This document shows, piece after piece, positions 14,033 to 21,901 of a DNA stretch of 30,738 nt. Source of the DNA: Gammaproteobacteria bacterium HGW-Gammaproteobacteria-14 (GTDB lineage Bacteria > Pseudomonadota > Gammaproteobacteria > Pseudomonadales > Alcanivoracaceae); the NCBI GenBank assembly GCA_002840115.1, contig PGZG01000002.1, forward strand, positions 1 through 30,738. Direction: 5' to 3'. The translations under genes were made by a program, and so were the position numbers. The notes under the pieces were generated by a model. The model searched no databases, was not told the DNA's origin, and saw nothing but the letters and a program-made list of their open reading frames with translations. Within the stretch, counting starts at the first letter, position 1, and each line of letters opens with the position of its first letter.

Positions 14033-15824
14033 TAGCCCTGTGGATACCCTCGGCCAGTTGTTTACCGGTCTGTACGGAAAGGCGGACTCATCCTTGCCTG
14101 AGGTGGCGGACTCAGACCTTGCCGATATGTTGGCAGTTTGCGATCCGCTGACTGACGATCTTGTTACGCAGCTCATGGCACTGCTTGCGGGCAAACGGAC
14201 GTTGAGTGTCCGGCAGACGGGAATTGTGCGGGTGTCGGCGAGCTTGCTGTCCGATTATTTTGCACAGCCGGTATTTCATCCTTCCCTTGCGCAGCATTTG
14301 TTGGCATCTAGCTCCCGTCTGATCGCAGAGGCTTTGGTGGCGAATGGCTGGTTGATGAGCAAGCAGCATCCTGTTCATGAGCTGCTATCGATGGTGGCAG
14401 AGGTTGCATTCGGTTGGTATCCGGACGTGCCGCAAGCTGCGGAGATACAGCAGCAGTTACGATTCTGGCTTGAAGGACAAGCTAAAGGAGAGTCGGGGGA
14501 GCAGCGGTTAGCACGAGCAAAAACCTGGCTTGCGGACTTTAATGCCCGACAGGCAAAGGTCAGCGAACGCGTTGCACAGTCTGAAAGCGGTGGCCTGAGG
14601 CAGCAGTATGCGCTTCAGGTTGTCGCTAGAACAATGAACCGGCAGCTTGCCGGGCGCCAGTTGCCCGATTTTATGATTGAGGATGTTTCTCAGCATTGGA
14701 GTGCCGCTTTTCAGTGGGTTTTATTGCAGCATGGTGAAGGTACTCCCGAGTGGCAAAAACTGGTGCGTGGCTTTGGGATGCTGGTTTGGAGCGTGCAGCC
14801 TGAGGCTAGTGCCGAGGCTGAGCGTGGCAAACTAAGCCGTATTGTTGATCAAATTCGGCAAGAGCTGGTGCCGTTGCTGGATCAGATTATTGCCGATGAA
14901 TCTATTCGAGCCCGCCTGCGTGACAACCTTGAAATTGCTCATGTATGTCAGCTGCATAATCGACCACTAAGTTACGGCAGCGTGCCATCTGTTGCCGGAG
15001 GGAGTGTTCTGGATAATGCTGGGGCCAGCATTAGTAAAGACTTACTCGACGAGGTGGCGGCTGTACGTGTTGGTGATTGGTTCGTTGAGGCGGATAGCGG
15101 TCGACGTTTGCGATTGCTGCTGAAGCTTGATGAGTATCAGCAGTTATTATTTGTTAACCAGCTGGGCATGAAGCTTGTGAGTTCCTCTTTTGAAGAGTTT
15201 GCCTGGCAGTTTTCGTCGGCGCGCATTTCCACGGTGGTGGCGCCGGTCGTTATGCTGGACTGGGTGACGGAGCGCCTCAGTGGTCTTGCTGAGCAGTACC
15301 GGGCGCGTAAAAAGGTTCATGACGCGGCGCAAAAGGAGCAGCAGGAGGCGCAGCAGAAAATAGCCGCACAGCGTGAGCAGGCCCGCCAGAAAGCGTTGCT
15401 GGAGGCCCGTCAACTGGAAGAAGAAAAAGAGCGCCATGAGGCGGAGCAGTCGGCCATGGCGGAGGCGGAAAAAGAGCTGGAGCGGGCCCGCCGTGAGGCG
15501 GCGGCGGTGGATCATGGGATTTCTGAGGCTCAGCGGAAGCAACGAGCACGGTTGTTGGTCAGTGGGTTGACCATGGGGGCCTGGCTGACGTTTCATGACG
15601 ATGACGGGGTTGAAACCCGGCGTAAACTGGCTGTCGTTCTGCCTTCCAGCGGCAAGTATATTTTTGTTGATCGTATTGGTGTTGAGAAAACCGAAATCAC
15701 TCGTGAGGCGCTGATTGCCGGGATTGCGGATGGTGCGATTGATGTGGTGCGTAAGGATTCGCGTTTTGACGATGCTCTGAACCGGGTGGTAGATGGTATT
15801 CGCCAGGACAGGGGGTGGGGGTAA
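14025..15824 (+). CDS. DUF1631-family protein
   Basis: This 599-residue cytoplasmic protein of unknown function is assigned to DUF1631. The N-terminal two-thirds is helical (HPSLAQHLLASSSRLIAEAL, HPVHELLSMVAEVAFGWYP, DFMIEDVSQHWSAAFQWVLL). Residues about 420-498 form a long charged coiled coil with runs of Q/E/A/R (ARQLEEEKERHEAEQ). The last 100 residues form a small beta-rich domain (MGAWLTFHDDDGVETRRKLA, VLPSSGKYIFVDRIGVEK). Pseudomonas members are longer (about 700-750 residues), so the N-terminus may be shortened. GTG 14025 is the only reasonable start, since an in-frame TAA lies at about 13971, and its ribosome-binding site is poor. The gene is three bases from the PilZ gene, which implies a joint role, possibly in c-di-GMP signalling. 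Confidence 0.82.
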   Translation: MANSPVDTLGQLFTGLYGKADSSLPEVADSDLADMLAVCDPLTDDLVTQLMALLAGKRTLSVRQTGIVRVSASLLSDYFAQPVFHPSLAQHLLASSSRLIAEALVANGWLMSKQHPVHELLSMVAEVAFGWYPDVPQAAEIQQQLRFWLEGQAKGESGEQRLARAKTWLADFNARQAKVSERVAQSESGGLRQQYALQVVARTMNRQLAGRQLPDFMIEDVSQHWSAAFQWVLLQHGEGTPEWQKLVRGFGMLVWSVQPEASAEAERGKLSRIVDQIRQELVPLLDQIIADESIRARLRDNLEIAHVCQLHNRPLSYGSVPSVAGGSVLDNAGASISKDLLDEVAAVRVGDWFVEADSGRRLRLLLKLDEYQQLLFVNQLGMKLVSSSFEEFAWQFSSARISTVVAPVVMLDWVTERLSGLAEQYRARKKVHDAAQKEQQEAQQKIAAQREQARQKALLEARQLEEEKERHEAEQSAMAEAEKELERARREAAAVDHGISEAQRKQRARLLVSGLTMGAWLTFHDDDGVETRRKLAVVLPSSGKYIFVDRIGVEKTEITREALIAGIADGAIDVVRKDSRFDDALNRVVDGIRQDRGWG

Positions 15825-15827
15825 TTA

Positions 15828-16184
15828 ATGGCTGAAGGTGATGATACTTCCGGTAACCAGCGCGGGGAGCTTCGCCTCAATGCTCGGGCGTCGGTGTTTG
15901 TGGAGCTGCCGGAGAGTGATGAGGCTCAAGCACCAATAATGTTGTGTCGCTTGCTGGACTTCTCCGCTAATGGTGCTCAGATACGTATCGACCATGCATT
16001 ACCCGTTGGGGCAATTCTGCGGCTGTCAGCGCAGTTGCCGGCACAATATAGCCCGCTCACGTTGGTTGGTGAGGTGCGCTGGGTGCGTCAGGATCAGGGG
16101 TCTTATCTGGTGGGTTTCAGTCTGTATGAGGCAGATCAAAGCGATATCCTCCGCTGGAAACAGCTAGTGGCGGCGCAGCTATAA
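15828..16184 (+). CDS. PilZ-domain c-di-GMP-binding protein
   Basis: This 118-residue single-domain protein has the two PilZ signature motifs: RGELR near residues 12-16 (RxxxR) and DFSANG near 44-49 (D/NxSxxG), followed by the beta-barrel pattern GAQIRID, GAILRLSAQLP and LTLVGEVRWVR...YLVGFSL. It should bind c-di-GMP and relay it to a partner, most simply the DUF1631 protein encoded three bases upstream. The G-rich 3' end of that gene (GGGGGTGGGGG) serves as its ribosome-binding site, so the two are likely translationally coupled. Confidence 0.9.
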   Translation: MAEGDDTSGNQRGELRLNARASVFVELPESDEAQAPIMLCRLLDFSANGAQIRIDHALPVGAILRLSAQLPAQYSPLTLVGEVRWVRQDQGSYLVGFSLYEADQSDILRWKQLVAAQL

Positions 16185-16328
16185 CGAAGGAGACCTCCTT
16201 ATTTCTCTCCCGTCTCTTAATTGGCCTGCATATTCTTATTGGAAATATAGATACAATTACTCGTTCCTTCTGTCGAGGGTTCCCTGTTCGTATCATGCCG
16301 TCTCAGTGATACCTTGACGGGAGTTTCA
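16185..16328. promoter_or_regulatory. cysH upstream region with dyad
   Basis: The region holds a possible weak promoter (TTGGCC at 16221-16226, TATAGA at 16246-16251, 19-base spacing) and an inverted repeat GTATCA/TGATAC at 16290-16295 and 16307-16312 close to the cysH ribosome-binding site (GGGAG at 16319-16323). The dyad could be an operator or a 5' hairpin. A short AAGGAG/CTCCTT dyad just after the PilZ stop has too small a loop to be a good terminator. Confidence 0.3.
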
Positions 16329-17039
16329 ATGAGCAGTCCCCAAATGATTACACGAGTGCCCAGCAATAGCGCCGGGCTTACGGAGGAGGCCATTGCTCGC
16401 CTTAACCATGAGTACCGTCCTTTGGGTTTTGAGGAGAGAATCCGGCGTCTGTACCAGGACTTTGAAGTCGGTAATGTACTCGTGACCTCGTCGTTTGCGG
16501 CTACATCGGCTTATTTTCTGCATATTATTAGCAGTTTGCGGCCGGACCAGCCGATCCACTTTATCAATACCGGGTTTCACTTTCCGGAAACCTTGAAATA
16601 CCGGGATTATTTGTCTGAGCTGTTTGGCCTGACGGTTCTGGATGTGAACCCGGATGACCACCATCACCAGTACTCTCTGAATGAAAACCTCTGGAATACC
16701 GATCCAGACCTGTGCTGCTCGGTTAACAAAGTGGAGCCTTTGGAAGCGGTGAAGCTGGACTTTGAAGTCTGGGTGTCGAGCTTAATGGGCTGGCAAACAG
16801 ACCATCGCGCAGGTTTGGATATTTTTGAAGAGCGGCGTGGCATTATAAAATTCAACCCGATGATTGATGTGACTCGGGAGCAACGGGATGCCTACATTGC
16901 TGAGCATCAGTTGCCATTCCACCCGTTGGTTGCGGAGGGCTACTCTTCCATTGGGTGCAGTCATTGCACCGTTAAAGGTGATGGTCGTAGCGGCCGCTGG
17001 CAGGGTAAGCCGAAAACCGAGTGCGGATTGCATTTGTAA
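16329..17039 (+). CDS. cysH: Adenylyl-sulfate reductase, Fe-S type CysH
   Basis: This 236-residue cytoplasmic enzyme of assimilatory sulfate reduction uses thioredoxin as electron donor. The nucleotide-binding loop is VTSSFAATS (52-60). The sequence has the cluster-binding pattern Cys129-Cys130 ... Cys210-x2-Cys213, typical of [4Fe-4S] APS reductases and absent from E. coli-type PAPS reductase. The catalytic Cys232 is in the C-terminal KTECGLHL. APS is therefore the likely substrate instead of PAPS, by family knowledge. The ATG at 16329 has GGGAG 5-6 bases upstream; a TTG at 16314 gives a longer leader and is rejected. It converges on the diguanylate cyclase gene with only 18 bases between and no evident terminator. 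Confidence 0.94.
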   Translation: MSSPQMITRVPSNSAGLTEEAIARLNHEYRPLGFEERIRRLYQDFEVGNVLVTSSFAATSAYFLHIISSLRPDQPIHFINTGFHFPETLKYRDYLSELFGLTVLDVNPDDHHHQYSLNENLWNTDPDLCCSVNKVEPLEAVKLDFEVWVSSLMGWQTDHRAGLDIFEERRGIIKFNPMIDVTREQRDAYIAEHQLPFHPLVAEGYSSIGCSHCTVKGDGRSGRWQGKPKTECGLHL

Positions 17040-17057
17040 GGAGAGCTCTGGCTTGCG

Positions 17058-18968
17058 TTAGCTTGAGGCCGCGGTAAAGGCAACTACCACCCGATTACGG
17101 CCCTCGTCTTTTGCTTGGTAGAGGGCCGCGTCGGCTTCTCTTATCAAAGAGTCGTAGCCTTCCGGGGTGCTGGGGTGGATGCAGGCCACTCCAAAACTGG
17201 CGGTAATGGGAACGCCGTTGCCGGATACCATAAATGGGGATTCAGAGATTTTCCGCCGAATACGTTCAGCCACCGCGCGGGCTCCCTCCGTATCGGTTTC
17301 TGGTAAAACCAGACAAAACTCCTCACCGCCATATCGAGCTGCTGTATCTGAATCTCGGGCAACGCAGTGGGCGATCTGATTGGCAACGAGGCGCAGGCAC
17401 TCATCCCCAACTTGATGGCCATAGGTATCGTTAAAAACCTTGAAGTGGTCGATATCAATAAGAATCACCGATAGCGGATGCTGATAACGGTAGCAGCGAA
17501 TAAACTCGCGCTGAAGCTGTTCGTCCAGAAAGCGTCGGTTGCGTAACCCGGTAAGACTGTCGGTATCACTCAAGTCCTGTAGCACTGCATTGGCTTTCGC
17601 CAGTGCTTCCGTACGCTCCGCAACCTTCGCTTCCAGCTGCAGGTTGGCTTCCCGCTCTGCATTCAGTGCTTGTTCCTGGGCCTGCCGTGCACGACGTTCG
17701 TTTTGCAACGACTGCATTTGAGCGCGATAGCGCCGCCGCCGTTCTTCGTTAATCCGTTCAGCCATGGCAAAGGAGAGCAGTAGCACAAGCATCATGGAGC
17801 CGACCTGAACGGCATTATCGGTGAACATGTTTTGGGGGATGATGGAGAGTTTGCTGGCAGCCAGAACAATGCCGCCGATCAGTAGTGCGCTCCATGCCAG
17901 CACATAAAATAGGGCGGGCCTTTCATCGTTCAAAAGGCCATAAGCACCAACCAGAAGAGCTCCTATGCAGGCAATAACAGCGCCACAGATCACTGTGATG
18001 AGCATAGTGTTGTAGGAGGTCAAGAAAACACTGGCAAGCATTAATAGGGCAATTAAAGTGAGAGCCTGCATGCCTGCTTTTATGAAAATTGGCAGTGATT
18101 TTCGCCCAAGCTGGAGAAAATCTCTGGTAAAAAGAATGCCAAAAACTACCATCGTAGACAGGAAAAACCCGATGCTTTGGCCATTCCAGATGACAGAGTC
18201 GGGCCAGAAATATTGGAATGAGTAGCCCGTTAGCGAGGAAACAAATAACGGGACGGAGAGTACGAAGCCGACATAATAAAGATAGCTCCGGTCGCCGATG
18301 CCAAAATACATAAAAAGGTTGTAGATCAGCATCACTAGCATGGCTCCGAAGTACAGACCGGATAATAGTTGTCGAGTTTGGTCATGACTGGCAAAGGCAC
18401 TTTTCTGCCATAGCGTAATGGGGAGCTGTAACGCACCGGTGGTGCGCACATGGATCAGCAATGTACGGGGGCTGTTTTCCGGCCATACGGTGGGTACGAC
18501 CAGAAAGTGATGATTGATCGGTCGCTCGGCGAAGGGGCGGTGATCGCCGAGCAGATGTTGCTCTATCAAGTTGCCGCTTTCGAAAATATAAATGGCGACA
18601 TGATCCAGAGAGGGATAGGCAATTTCCAGTAGATAGTCTTCCGGCGACGCGGCCTGGTTGATGATATCGGCCCGAAACCACCAGTCATCGGAGTCGATGC
18701 CGAAATTGATCCCGCTGCTACGGATATCCTGCCAGCCCGTTTCCTGAGTCAGGGCGTCAAAAGGGGTTAGTTTACCATTGGTGTCGCGGAATGCTTGCAT
18801 TGCCGACCCTAGGGAAAACTGGTGTGTTTCGCTGTTGAGAATAACCGGGGCGGAAGCAGCGCTGGCTAATGCCGACAAAGACAGTGCGAACAGGCTCATC
18901 AATAAAAGGGGGAGGAGATTCGTCATGCCAGAGAGGGCCTTTCGGTGACGTCCCTGAATCGTTCGCAT
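17058..18968 (-). CDS. Diguanylate cyclase with periplasmic 7TMR-DISMED2 sensor and 7TM region
   Basis: This 636-residue inner-membrane enzyme has a signal or leader segment at about 16-38, ending in ASAASA. A periplasmic 7TMR-DISMED2-type domain follows, about 40-190 (WWFRADIINQA, YLLEIAYPSLDHVAIYIFES, LLIHVRTTGALQLPITLWQ). Next are seven hydrophobic segments between about 200 and 405 (LLSGLYFGAMLVMLIYNLFMY onward), a charged coiled coil at about 405-470 (RRRRYRAQMQSLQNERRARQ), and a GGDEF domain with active site GGEEF (547-551) and I-site RDSD (538-541). The sensor domain of this class usually binds a carbohydrate or lipid-like ligand. The ATG at 18968 has GGGGAG upstream. It is the second complete c-di-GMP synthase in the window. 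Confidence 0.93.
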   Translation of the reverse strand: MRTIQGRHRKALSGMTNLLPLLLMSLFALSLSALASAASAPVILNSETHQFSLGSAMQAFRDTNGKLTPFDALTQETGWQDIRSSGINFGIDSDDWWFRADIINQAASPEDYLLEIAYPSLDHVAIYIFESGNLIEQHLLGDHRPFAERPINHHFLVVPTVWPENSPRTLLIHVRTTGALQLPITLWQKSAFASHDQTRQLLSGLYFGAMLVMLIYNLFMYFGIGDRSYLYYVGFVLSVPLFVSSLTGYSFQYFWPDSVIWNGQSIGFFLSTMVVFGILFTRDFLQLGRKSLPIFIKAGMQALTLIALLMLASVFLTSYNTMLITVICGAVIACIGALLVGAYGLLNDERPALFYVLAWSALLIGGIVLAASKLSIIPQNMFTDNAVQVGSMMLVLLLSFAMAERINEERRRRYRAQMQSLQNERRARQAQEQALNAEREANLQLEAKVAERTEALAKANAVLQDLSDTDSLTGLRNRRFLDEQLQREFIRCYRYQHPLSVILIDIDHFKVFNDTYGHQVGDECLRLVANQIAHCVARDSDTAARYGGEEFCLVLPETDTEGARAVAERIRRKISESPFMVSGNGVPITASFGVACIHPSTPEGYDSLIREADAALYQAKDEGRNRVVVAFTAASS

Positions 18969-19275
18969 AAAGCGCTCCCCTTTCTCCTTGTGGCCTGCTC
19001 TATTTGCTGCCGACGGAGCGGCGATAGGCCAATAATGAGGTATCTGCTGTTAGATCGCCATCATCGGTAATTCTAAATAGCTACTTAAATACTAATGATT
19101 TAATATTACCTGTGTCACATATTTAATCATTGAAAGCGACCGTTGGTCGGACGGTTGTTTTGGGGTGTGGCGCTCCTGCAGATCCGCTGTCGCGGGGGTC
19201 AATGAATCTGATGCTGGTGGCTATTAAGGTAGCAGCGCTAACCCAACCTCCAACCCAACCGGATGAATCCTCCTG
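18969..19275. promoter_or_regulatory. 307-base divergent intergenic region with large dyad
   Basis: This region separates the leftward cyclase from the rightward acyltransferase. It has an AT-rich core (about 19060-19131) containing a near-perfect inverted repeat, then a GC-rich stretch with a small ACCGT/ACGGT hairpin near 19139-19155, and just before the acyltransferase two copies of AACCCAACC (19240-19248 and 19252-19260). No gene was seen in it. Promoters for both flanking genes probably lie in the AT-rich core, but no consensus pair is convincing. Confidence 0.5.
19094..19131. promoter_or_regulatory. 38-bp operator-like inverted repeat
   Basis: AATGATTTAATAT (19094-19106) is complementary at 12 of 13 positions to ATATTTAATCATT (19119-19131), around a 12-base spacer. 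The length, the AT-rich arms and the central location between divergent genes suggest a dimeric regulator site, or a hairpin at the end of an unannotated transcript. No regulator gene is adjacent. Confidence 0.5.
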
Positions 19276-19896
19276 ATGCCAAATATGAACCAGACCCTGC
19301 TACCCCTGCGTGGTAACGGGTTTTCCGCGTTTCTTGGTCGGCTGTTTCTCAGGGCATTTGGCTGGCGTGTGGTCGGTTCAATACCCGATGTTTCTCGGGC
19401 GGTTATTATTGGGGGGCCTCATACTTCGAACTGGGACGGCGTTTTTACCTTGGCAGCAATGGTATCCCTGCGGCTTGATGCTCGGGTCATGATCAAAGAC
19501 AGCGCATTCAGGGGGCCGCTCGGGGTGGTGCTTCGCTGGCTTGGCGCTATGCCGATTGATCGCAGGAGTGCCAAGGGAGTGGTGCAACAAACTGTGGATC
19601 AGTTTCTGACTCACGAGCAAATGGTGATTATTGTGTCTCCGGAAGGCACCCGTGATGGTGCCAGTCAATGGAAAACCGGTTTCTGGCATATCGCTAGCAC
19701 GGCGGGTGTGCCGATTATTGTGGCCACCGCTGACTATGCAAAAAAGCAGATTGCTTTCCCGTCATTGATCAACCCCAGTGCGGACATGGAGCGAGATATG
19801 ACCACCATTCTTGAGAGTTATCGTGGTGTGGAGCCTCGTTATCCAGAGCGATTGTCAGCCCCTTTGGCTGCCATGCGCCGCCAGCAACAGGAATAG
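19276..19896 (+). CDS. PlsC-like acyltransferase
   Basis: This 206-residue protein of the 1-acylglycerol-3-phosphate acyltransferase superfamily has the catalytic HTSNWD (His49-x4-Asp54), preceded by VIIGGPHTSNWDG as in the short lyso-phospholipid or lipid A-type acyltransferases. It also has FRGPLGVVLRWLGAMPIDRR and the acceptor-binding EGTR (123-126). A weakly hydrophobic N-terminus (FSAFLGRLFLRAFGW) may associate with the inner membrane. It is shorter than PlsC (about 245), and belongs to a shorter group whose acceptor is unknown. The stop is four bases before the thioesterase gene, so the two form an operon. An alternative start is ATG 19285. Confidence 0.9.
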   Translation: MPNMNQTLLPLRGNGFSAFLGRLFLRAFGWRVVGSIPDVSRAVIIGGPHTSNWDGVFTLAAMVSLRLDARVMIKDSAFRGPLGVVLRWLGAMPIDRRSAKGVVQQTVDQFLTHEQMVIIVSPEGTRDGASQWKTGFWHIASTAGVPIIVATADYAKKQIAFPSLINPSADMERDMTTILESYRGVEPRYPERLSAPLAAMRRQQQE

Positions 19897-19900
19897 CATC

Positions 19901-20305
19901 ATGTTTGAAACGTACCTTCAGCCTCGTTTCTATGAAACGGATGCTTTTGGTCATATTAACAACACGACAGTGGCAGGCTGGTTTGAAACTGCCCGTGAGC
20001 CGCTGTTCCGTTTGTTGACGCCGATGCTGGAGGCTCGGTCTTTGCCGCTCATTCTAGCTCGTATCGAAATCGATTTTGTTGCACAGCTTTATTACGGTAG
20101 TGAAGTTTTGGTGACGACAGCGATTGAAAAGATAGGCAACTCTTCTTTTGTTGTTTTGCATAAAGCCTATCAAGGCAATGTGTTGGCGGCCAAAGGCCGT
20201 GCAGTGCAGGTTTTTTTTGATCATGAGTCACAGAAGTCCATGCCGCTGCCGAAGGAGTTCCGCCAGCAATTGACGGTACATCTTCTGGTTGACACTGATG
20301 GTTAA
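19901..20305 (+). CDS. Acyl-CoA thioesterase, hotdog fold (4HBT/YbgC type)
   Basis: This 134-residue single hotdog domain has the family signature RFYETDAFGHINNTTVAGWFE, including the catalytic Asp14 of the YETD-x-x-GHINN motif. It continues with LARIEIDFVAQLYYGSEVLV and FVVLHKAYQGNVLAAKGRAVQVFFD. It would hydrolyse acyl-CoA or acyl-ACP thioesters. The start at 19901 (AGGAAT upstream) places it four bases after the acyltransferase stop. The frame reaching back to 19811 only overlaps that gene. The pair suggests acyl-chain trafficking or remodelling of membrane lipids. Confidence 0.92.
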   Translation: MFETYLQPRFYETDAFGHINNTTVAGWFETAREPLFRLLTPMLEARSLPLILARIEIDFVAQLYYGSEVLVTTAIEKIGNSSFVVLHKAYQGNVLAAKGRAVQVFFDHESQKSMPLPKEFRQQLTVHLLVDTDG

Positions 20306-20365
20306 TACACCAATAACATATGCCTTAAACGATTGATTCGATAACTCTTGAGAGAGGTACTTAAC

Positions 20366-21040
20366 ATGGCTGATGTGGTAGCCGTTCCAGCAAATCCAGC
20401 TTTAGTGTCTGGTGTGGAGGATTTCCTGAGCGCTGTTAAGCATGATCGTAGCAACAGTGCAGAGCTGTTTATAAGGATGGTTGACCATATGACAGACAGG
20501 ATGCTGAGCCTGTTTCTGATCGAACCGTCCCGTATGATGACCTTGACCAGCACGCAGAGCGCAGTTATTGATTTTGCTGTGTCTACCGCGGGAAAAGCAT
20601 CGCACTTCCTTACTCGGCAGATTTACAAAAAAACCAGTAACAAAGAATTTGCGCCGATTGTGGCTAACTTTGAAGCTATGTATTGGCCGGCGGGAGAAGA
20701 TAATTCTGGTCATGCACAGCTGCAGTTTGCTGTGGGTGGCGACTTTGCAAAAGAGTTTGCTGAGGTTGTGGCTCTGTGTGAGCAGGGTGCCGGTGCGGCT
20801 AATGTAGACCGTGTTTCGGCAGTTATGGATCGTCTCTCCAATGACATCATCGACAATTTTTTTGTAGTTAATAGTCGAGCCGTTAAGATTGGTTTTGTAA
20901 CTCAAAAAGCGCTGGATCTTGGTATTGACGGCACCCGTAAAGCGGTGCATGCGGTAAACCACAAGGTGCTGAAAGGTTTGAGCAATGAGCAGCTTAAGGG
21001 CTTTATGGCTCATTATGCGCCGATTGTAAGGCAACGCTGA
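20366..21040 (+). CDS. Conserved protein of unknown function, 224 residues
   Basis: I recognise no domain. The protein is soluble and mainly helical (VEDFLSAVKHDRSNSAELFIR, FAPIVANFEAMYWPAGEDNS, VMDRLSNDIIDNFFVVNSRA), with no signal peptide. The N-terminal MADVVAVPANPAL is reached from the ATG at 20366, which has AGAGAGG 8 bases upstream; the TTG at 20348 is rejected. It lies 60 bases after the thioesterase and 87 before the glycine-zipper gene, all on one strand, so it may belong to the same transcript. Helical, amphipathic, cytoplasmic proteins near lipid genes could be phasin-like, but no phasin motif is visible and I do not assert it. Confidence 0.75.
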   Translation: MADVVAVPANPALVSGVEDFLSAVKHDRSNSAELFIRMVDHMTDRMLSLFLIEPSRMMTLTSTQSAVIDFAVSTAGKASHFLTRQIYKKTSNKEFAPIVANFEAMYWPAGEDNSGHAQLQFAVGGDFAKEFAEVVALCEQGAGAANVDRVSAVMDRLSNDIIDNFFVVNSRAVKIGFVTQKALDLGIDGTRKAVHAVNHKVLKGLSNEQLKGFMAHYAPIVRQR

Positions 21041-21127
21041 TCCTTATTGTTTGCACAGTTACAGGCGATTTTTCTGCACAAAGTACGGAGAGCATCAAGG
21101 TTGAGCAATCAGCCTGGAGATGTTCCC

Positions 21128-21859
21128 ATGAAAAACGCTGCCATTATTGCCTTGTCTGTTAGCGGAACCCTTGCGTTAAGTGGCATGGGTTTCGGCTTGT
21201 ATGCGCTTGGTGTGAATCAAAGCCTTGCTATTAATCAATACCATAATGGTGTTACACCGCCGGTGGCTCCCCGATTGGAGCAACCGGCTGTGCCATATTC
21301 GGAGTCTGTGCCAGCGCCTGCATTGGTAGTTGCCACCTCAGCGCCAGTGGTGGTGGCAACCTCTGCCAGCGTGGCTACGGCTTCCCCATCTGTTACTTCT
21401 CTGTCTGTTTCAGCGCCGACAATCGCTATGGAGCCCACTTTTGCCCGTGTGATTAAGGTCGACCCCGTTACAGTTTCCTGGCAAGAGCCTCGTAATGTAT
21501 GTCAGCAGGTGATTGTTCAGAGATCCGTGGAAGGGCCAGATAGTACGCGGGTGGCCGGTACGGTGCTGGGTGCTGCTGCGGGCGGTCTTTTAGGGAATCA
21601 GGTAGGCGGTGGTAGTGGCAAGAAAGTCGCTACGGTGATTGGTGCTCTGGCGGGGGCACAGCTGGGTAATCAAGCAAGAAGCGTTCCGCGTACCTATAAC
21701 GCTACCGAGCAGCAGTGCCATACCGTAATGGAAAGCCGCAGTCGCACAACGGGATATCAGGTGACCTATCAGCTGGGGCAGCAGCAGGGTGTGGTGCATA
21801 TGGATAAACGTCCGGGCGACTATTTGCCGGTGGATAACGGACGTGTGGTGGTTTTCTGA
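21128..21859 (+). CDS. Glycine-zipper envelope protein (17 kDa surface antigen type)
   Basis: This 243-residue protein has an N-terminal signal-anchor-like hydrophobic segment (about 4-30, AAIIALSVSGTLALSGMGFG). Next is a 60-residue low-complexity linker of V, A, S, T and P (about 60-100), then a conserved domain with a glycine zipper at 143-181 (AGTVLGAAAGGLLGNQVGGG, ATVIGALAGAQLGNQ) that inserts in or crosses a membrane. Cys residues (125 and one near 196) could pair. The C-terminus (YQVTYQLGQQQGVVHMDKRP) matches the Rick_17kDa_Anti/YcfJ-like family. The start at 21128 is set by GGAGATG and the hydrophobic segment; a longer frame from 21047 is rejected. A role in envelope stability is inferred from the family. 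Confidence 0.88.
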   Translation: MKNAAIIALSVSGTLALSGMGFGLYALGVNQSLAINQYHNGVTPPVAPRLEQPAVPYSESVPAPALVVATSAPVVVATSASVATASPSVTSLSVSAPTIAMEPTFARVIKVDPVTVSWQEPRNVCQQVIVQRSVEGPDSTRVAGTVLGAAAGGLLGNQVGGGSGKKVATVIGALAGAQLGNQARSVPRTYNATEQQCHTVMESRSRTTGYQVTYQLGQQQGVVHMDKRPGDYLPVDNGRVVVF

Positions 21860-21901
21860 TTATGGTCGCCCTTATCGAGGGGCGCTGTATCCGGAAGTCT
21901 G

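Noticed and set aside
15147..15596. Leu/Arg/Pro-rich antisense frames in DUF1631
   Set aside because: They mirror the Q/E/A/R coiled coil of the real gene.
15800..15822. G-run that might form a quadruplex at the DUF1631/PilZ boundary
   Set aside because: Only two long G-runs are present; it is better explained as a Shine-Dalgarno sequence for the PilZ gene.
20402..21034. 210-codon antisense frame within the unknown 224-residue gene
   Set aside because: The plus-strand frame has a good ribosome-binding site and helical coding character and fits the operon direction. The reverse frame has neither, though with an unknown gene this is less certain than elsewhere.
21867..21884. CGCCC/GGGCG stem between convergent genes as a terminator
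   Set aside because: Five base pairs with an 8-base loop and no T-run; too weak to call.
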